Assembly (NCBI RefSeq): GCF_040807025.1
Contig: NC_090942.1
Location: 71,974,487 to 72,038,486, forward strand
Source: Struthio camelus
Taxonomy: Eukaryota > Chordata > Aves > Struthioniformes > Struthionidae
Reading direction: 5' to 3'
Length of the DNA stretch: 64,000 nt
The notes under the pieces are model-generated. The model saw only the letters and a program-made list of their open reading frames with translations, was not told the DNA's origin and made no database searches. The translations under genes and the position numbers were made by a program. This document shows, in pieces, positions 58,601-64,000 of the stretch; position 1 is the stretch's first letter, and each line of letters opens with the position of its first letter.

Positions 58601-61600
58601 TTTTGAAGTTGCATATCACCTCAGACTCAGAAATCATTGCACAGTGAATAGTTCTAGTCAAACATGCCGTCAAAATAACATGGCTTCATAGCAAGAAACT
58701 TAGCATCTGTGAAGCTCCTGTATTGAAGGTAATGGTTTGAGAGAATGTAATTTTAAAACATGGAAATATTATGTAAAATCAGTAGATGCACAGGGTACTA
58801 TTTATTTCTCTGATATTTCAGGGTTTTTTTTATTATGTTAGCAGCAGGTGTTAAATTGTACTAAACAAGTGAAAAATAGAAATAAATATTTAATTTACTG
58901 TATCTATCAATTATACAAAATTGGCTCATGAAATATTAAAGTATCTTTTAAGAGATTGCAAGTAGGAGCACTAGCTGGAAATACAGTCCCTTAACAGAAA
59001 CTTAATATAGATGTGGAAATAAACTAAGCGTGATTTTAGGGTTGTAGGTCCTAGGATTTTTTTTGTTGCTTTTTAAGGTGGCAAGGCCTAGTGATCATGC
59101 TTATCTGATCTGAAATTATTTTGAAGATATATGCCCAAGATAGCAGAACGTAGAATTAGACTTCTGAAGAGAAAGATGTTGAATGGAAAAATACGTTAGG
59201 AACGTGTGATCTTGAACATCAGTGAGCAGTTTTGAAACACTGTGGGCACTCATTCAAATACACCCATTTACTCAAAAGGAGCAGAAATGCCATGAAAAAT
59301 GAAGAAACATAACAAGAGATGGACACGAGCACAAATGAATTCCAAGTCGAGACATAAAAGTGGGGCAAAATTACAGTCATATAAAACAAGAAATTAGTCA
59401 TAAGGAGACTTTGAATAATCTCCTTATCCGGGAAGCTTGATCTTAAAACACACCAAGATCAGTATAGTGATACCCACTAACTTTTAACAGCTCATATCCT
59501 AATTGTGCTGACACTATATCTGGAAGTGTTACCTCATCAAGTGCAGAAATATGAGCTGAATACCCAAGCTAACTGCTGGGTTCCGTGATATGGCAAACAC
59601 ATTCCCAGGATCCGCTTTATGCGTGTGTGTAGTCTCACGGAGCTAAAGATTATTCAGATGCAGGCATTTAAGCTCCTGTTTAGCATTTTCCCTTCCTTAT
59701 AAATGCAGGTTTTAAACTGGAATTTAAAAGGTCTTCTTAGTAGAGTTAGTCAAACGTTTCTCAAAGGAAAATATTTTTGTCAGGAAATGGCCATAGGAGA
59801 TAGGAATGTTCTTCAGGAATGTGTTCATTTCAGTAATGCTCCAAAGGAGGCCTCCATGGCTTTTTCCGGCTTGCCTCTGTGGTTGCTTGGAGTACTTCTG
59901 ACGGGTTGCAAAGGGACCGTGGTAGGTATGTGGGTTTCTGAGAGCCTATCTCCAGGCTTTTTCAGTTCCGGGTATACCATGTTGCCAAAGTGCAAGCCAT
60001 GCTGGAAAGATGTTGAAAAGAAAGCAAAGCATTCCCTTCTTTGAAGCTACATTTTGGAATTTCAGTCCCTGGGAAACATTCCTGTTTTGTATAAATTCTT
60101 TTAATTCCATTTCTGAAATGACTGTTTTTAATTTCAGCATCAAATTAGTCAAATTCTAATTTCTAACTTTGCCTACTTTATAGCTACCAACCCGCAATAC
60201 CTTTCCCAGGTGTTGTGGGTTGCTTGTAATAGTCTTGCTTTTAAGGAGATTTTTCAAAGACAAAAACGACAGCACAGTCCACAGTCTTCATGGCAAGTCA
60301 ACAGGGATCTGACATCTGATTGTCATCTGCCCCTTTGATGTTTCTCCTCCTCTAGCATTTGTGCCATAACGTGACTTTCCCTGCAGTGTACAGCTGCAAT
60401 GGATTTCTCAAGTTGAGTTCTCAGTGAATCTAAGATGTAGAAAAACGTTCTCCTTGATGTGCCAGGACTTTTTCATACGAAAAAGTCTTCATTCTGTCAT
60501 CTTTGCAGTTACACCACCAGTCCCATGCCCAGCTAATCAGCCTATCCCAAACATCACAGAGGTAAAAGCTTTGTAGTTTATCAAGAAGATTTGTTAATTG
60601 GTTGCTAATGGACCAAAAGGGAAACAAATAACAGTGTTCTGTAGTCTCTGCAGCATGTTATATTTAAATTTTGCAATGCAAAATGCTGAATCTTGTATCT
60701 TCAAAAGCCTCCTTCCCACTGGTCCTGGAAAACGGGTATGTAGACAGCTCAAAGGAAACACAAAGCTTTGCACACAAAAAATAGAGCTTTGAAACCAAAT
60801 CCAGGCCCTCAGACAAGAAAGCAGCCTGGTAGGGTGTCATGCTGGGGGGGGGCTGCGTTTCTCATGGCCTTTCCTCTCCACTAAGAGAAGGAAGAGTTTC
60901 ATGTGGTGCTCTGGTAACAAGATGCCATATATGCGCAGCTGATGCCTAGCTGCTTATGGTCATATTGCAATCAAGTAGTGGGTTTGCAGCTTCTGTGGAG
61001 GTAATCAAATTTAGCTTCAGAGTAATTTGCTTGGTTACCAGTTGCAGTTTTGTTGCAGCTTCAGGGCAGATTCTTCCTGGATGAACTCTGTGTTACTCTA
61101 GCTATGCCATTTCCAGCACCCGTGTTAGAATTACAGCTCATGCAGGTTTAAACAATCCATCTCCAGAGTGAACTGCAGAAATGCTCTTTTGCTGCTTAAA
61201 ACTAAAACCAAAAAAACCCTAGTAAAATAAATAGAGCTACTCAGTGCTTTTGAACTTCTTTTGATAAGTTAATTTGCAGAAACTTGCTTATATTAGGAAA
61301 TAAAACTGAATGCATGAGCGAAACCGAGGAAGAAAGGAATACATTTTTGCTGAAATGTTCAAGAAATTAAGTAAAAATAAGTAACTGAGGAGCACAGAGA
61401 AGCTTTGTAGAGTTGCATTTCGCACCGTTAAGGAACACTGTTGCTGTAGTGGAACATGCAGAGCGCTTTGCCATCTCCGTATGGAAATGCTATAGATGAG
61501 AACAAAGAATTAATAATTAGTATCATTGCTCCATGTCACTAATTAGAAATAATTCAGAGGAGGGTTTTGCAGTTGAGGTTATTGGCTGATATCTGGTACA

Positions 61601-64000
61601 TGGAAGACCGAAGCAAGAAAGGAGCTGAGATTATTTGAGTGGAATATTTAAATAGTGAAAGGCAGAGGGAAGTTAAGAAGAGAAATGGTTGAAGTCGGAA
61701 GGAGGTAGCTAATATGGCATTGGAGGCATCAGTGATGCATGTTGTATTATTCATGGCCCTGACTCTGATATGGCATGTAGGTTTTCTACGTTTTCATTTG
61801 CTAAATTAGGTGAGATAACACATAAAGAGTGAAGTAGTCAGTGGAACGTAGAAAGGATTTAGATCACCATGATTATACAAAGCTTGCAGACGCCTTTCCA
61901 CAGAATGTAAGTTGCTACAGCACTGATTTTATGTTAATTTACTAGTGAATAATTTAAAAAGACCTGTTTACTTTTTAATAAAAAGGAAAGATATAAATTG
62001 GCTGAGTGTTCCTAATGTTACTTACAGCTGCCATTGAGCAGATGTTAGGGGTTCTTAGTGGTATGCTAGACCAAAATAAGTTTAATGAATAAACAAACAA
62101 TCTCTTTTTACCACCAACTCTTTCAGACCTTTTCTCTCCCAAATTGACAATAAATGGCTTTTTAAAATCTCCTTTATAAATAATTACCTTTCTTTTGCCA
62201 CTTTTTTTTTAGGCACTTGGATTTTAATTATGATGATGAACTGTTTTAATAAAGTTGTTAAATAATTTTATCTGTTTAGGGCTGAGTCCAGTTTCCAATT
62301 CAAGTCAGTGGGAATTTTTCTCTTTGACTGCATTGGTTCCTGGGAATTTAATCATTTTAATTCTTGCTAATTCACTGATACTGCGCTGCACACCGCTTTA
62401 TAAATTCACAGTGGGAGAAGCAAACAGCTTGTAACATCTTCTTGTGCTGCTGAACTGAGCTCTGAGCGCACACCCCCCTCTTTGCTCCCTGGCTAAAAAC
62501 TGTCTCCTGTTACTAGTAACCATTTTGTTCAACGCTGTCATTTTGATTGCAGTAAGTTCTAAAAGGTAGGTGGTTAAATGGAGGCAACCTAATGTTTGCT
62601 TTGGGCTTATGTCTGGGGTCCTTAAAGCACTTTACAGAAGATGGCTAGCAAAGTATTTTGCTTACTTACAGGCAAGGTGTTCGCAGCACTGATGTACCTT
62701 GCGTCAGACCAACGTCTTCCAGTGTAAATACTTACTAGAGAGCCACATATGTGGTTTGCTATAGAGAAATGCTGACTCTTTCTTCATGAAATTCTTCTTC
62801 AAAAACTCTTCATGACTTCAGTTATGATTCAGCATCTCAGAAAAGTAGTTATGTTACTGAAATGCATAAATCTCTCTCTGTTGAGGTGGAGAAGGAGTCT
62901 AATTACAAGTTTTTAAACTTCCTGAGTTTTAGTCTCATGGCATGGTCAAAAGTTTACTTAATTAAGTTTAACTATTATTTGAAAAAAGTACAGATCATGT
63001 TTAATCTTTTATAAAGACTTCTTTCAGATCATGTATGAGGAAAGTGCAAAACACAATAGTGTGTCTCATGGTCCTGCTTCTGATACTGAGTATCATGGAT
63101 TACCACAGAAAATAATAATACCAATTTAGGTATTGCAGGAAGTCATAGTTAAAGGTGTGGACCTTGCGAGGCTTTAGAGATTAGGTCTGTCTGTGCATGC
63201 TGAGTACCCGTTTCTTTGGGATGCAGCTTGGACAGCTTTGTTTACTCTGTGTTGTGCGTGAGCTGAACAGAGCGGACTTAGGACCAAGCCTAAGTGGAGA
63301 GACTGTACTGCAACTTCTTGCCATTTCTGTCGGAAGCTTGGGACACAGAAAGCCAGAGAGACCAGGAGATGGGGCTTCCTGGTGTGACACCGAGATCATC
63401 ACTGCAGCTATGGGTTTACCAAGTAACAGCTCAGTAAAAGCAGGGTAGTGTTTTGCTTGGCCGCTTCTATTTCTGAACATACAAACGTGGATGAAGGAAG
63501 CCGTTGTTATCAAAGTGATTCTCTTAAATATTTGTATAAAGCTACAAACTTTAGATAGATTTTTTTTTCCCCTGTAAGAAAGACGTTAAATGTGCTGTCT
63601 CAATGAATAGTGACATTTAATAACTCTCTACTAAATACCTGTGAGGATTTATACATCTAACACAAAGAGAGTTCGATACTCAAATACTTTCATTCACAGT
63701 ATTTCAGGAGAAAGAATGAAATGCTGACAAAGTGGTAATATATATTTAGTGTTAGTTTTTAAAATGTAAAATCTCTATATAAAATGTGGATTTAAAGATT
63801 AAAATATTGTCTTCATTTTGCCAACTGACTAACCAAAAGTGCATTTCCAAGTCAGTTTCATTTATTTTTGGCTAGAACCTAGGCAGTTGTTGGTACATCT
63901 GGTTTGAGATGCTCACCATGATCACAGTCTGTCACCATCTCAGGACATAGGCTGTTGGCAAATGCAGTTGGAGAAACAATGCCCCAGCATATTAAGTACC

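Larger units (their letters stand above)
50113..64000. other. DERA: DERA intron 6 (at least 13.9 kb, runs off the window)
   Basis: No further DERA exon was found by reading for the expected DFIKTSTGK coding pattern. The intron holds AT-rich DNA with microsatellites (50115-50141, 53768-53807, 55661-55692), a CpG-richer patch at about 52550-52870 and chance open frames. No LINE copy was recognised. I cannot exclude regulatory elements or non-coding RNAs. Confidence 0.6.

Noticed and set aside
1..64000. tRNA, snRNA, snoRNA or microRNA genes
   Set aside because: No tRNA A/B-box pair, spliceosomal RNA start or C/D-H/ACA box arrangement was recognised by reading. A covariance-model scan would be decisive; its absence here is not proof.

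Overview
The window comes from a vertebrate nuclear genome and is most likely avian, or at least archosaur/sauropsid. The genes are split by GT-AG introns and start in CpG islands. The only interspersed repeats I can recognise are CR1-type LINEs with the octamer-like ATTCTGTG 3' end; no Alu, B1 or other mammalian SINE is visible. Order and orientation match the conserved vertebrate block EPS8 - STRAP - DERA (established knowledge). I cannot name the species.

Layout. Positions 1-14.4 kb are AT-rich gene-free DNA with two CR1 copies: one on + at about 4.23-5.5 kb with a nearly open reverse-transcriptase frame, and one on - at about 7.17-8.7 kb. A 71-bp direct repeat (3547 and 6040) brackets the first. 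At 14.5-15.3 kb a CpG island carries the STRAP promoter. STRAP lies on + in ten coding exons (15015-22686) that assemble to an uninterrupted 350-codon WD40 protein, followed by a 3' UTR with AATAAA at 23146. After about 1.4 kb of spacer a second CpG island (about 24.58-25.01 kb) holds the first exon of DERA, also on +. Six DERA coding exons (24799 to 50112) give the first 212 residues of deoxyribose-phosphate aldolase. The remaining exons, including the Schiff-base lysine, must lie beyond position 64000. DERA introns 1 and 4 hold two further CR1 remnants; the other introns hold microsatellites, homopolymers and short tandem duplications.

The two genes are head-to-tail housekeeping genes with separate CpG-island promoters. 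STRAP is a WD40 adaptor (SMN complex and TGF-beta receptor signalling). DERA is a metabolic enzyme that cleaves 2-deoxyribose-5-phosphate. Nothing indicates that they act together beyond conserved neighbourhood.

I found no convincing undescribed system. The observations most worth a second look are: an in-frame 39-nt alternative 3' splice site before STRAP exon 8; a 97-codon upstream frame with a mitochondrial-presequence-like start overlapping the DERA start codon; an open in-frame stretch upstream of the STRAP ATG; microsatellites abutting DERA splice sites; and a CpG-rich patch with a good splice donor inside DERA intron 6. Exon boundaries were set by hand from splice signals, frame continuity and remembered family sequence, without alignment software.
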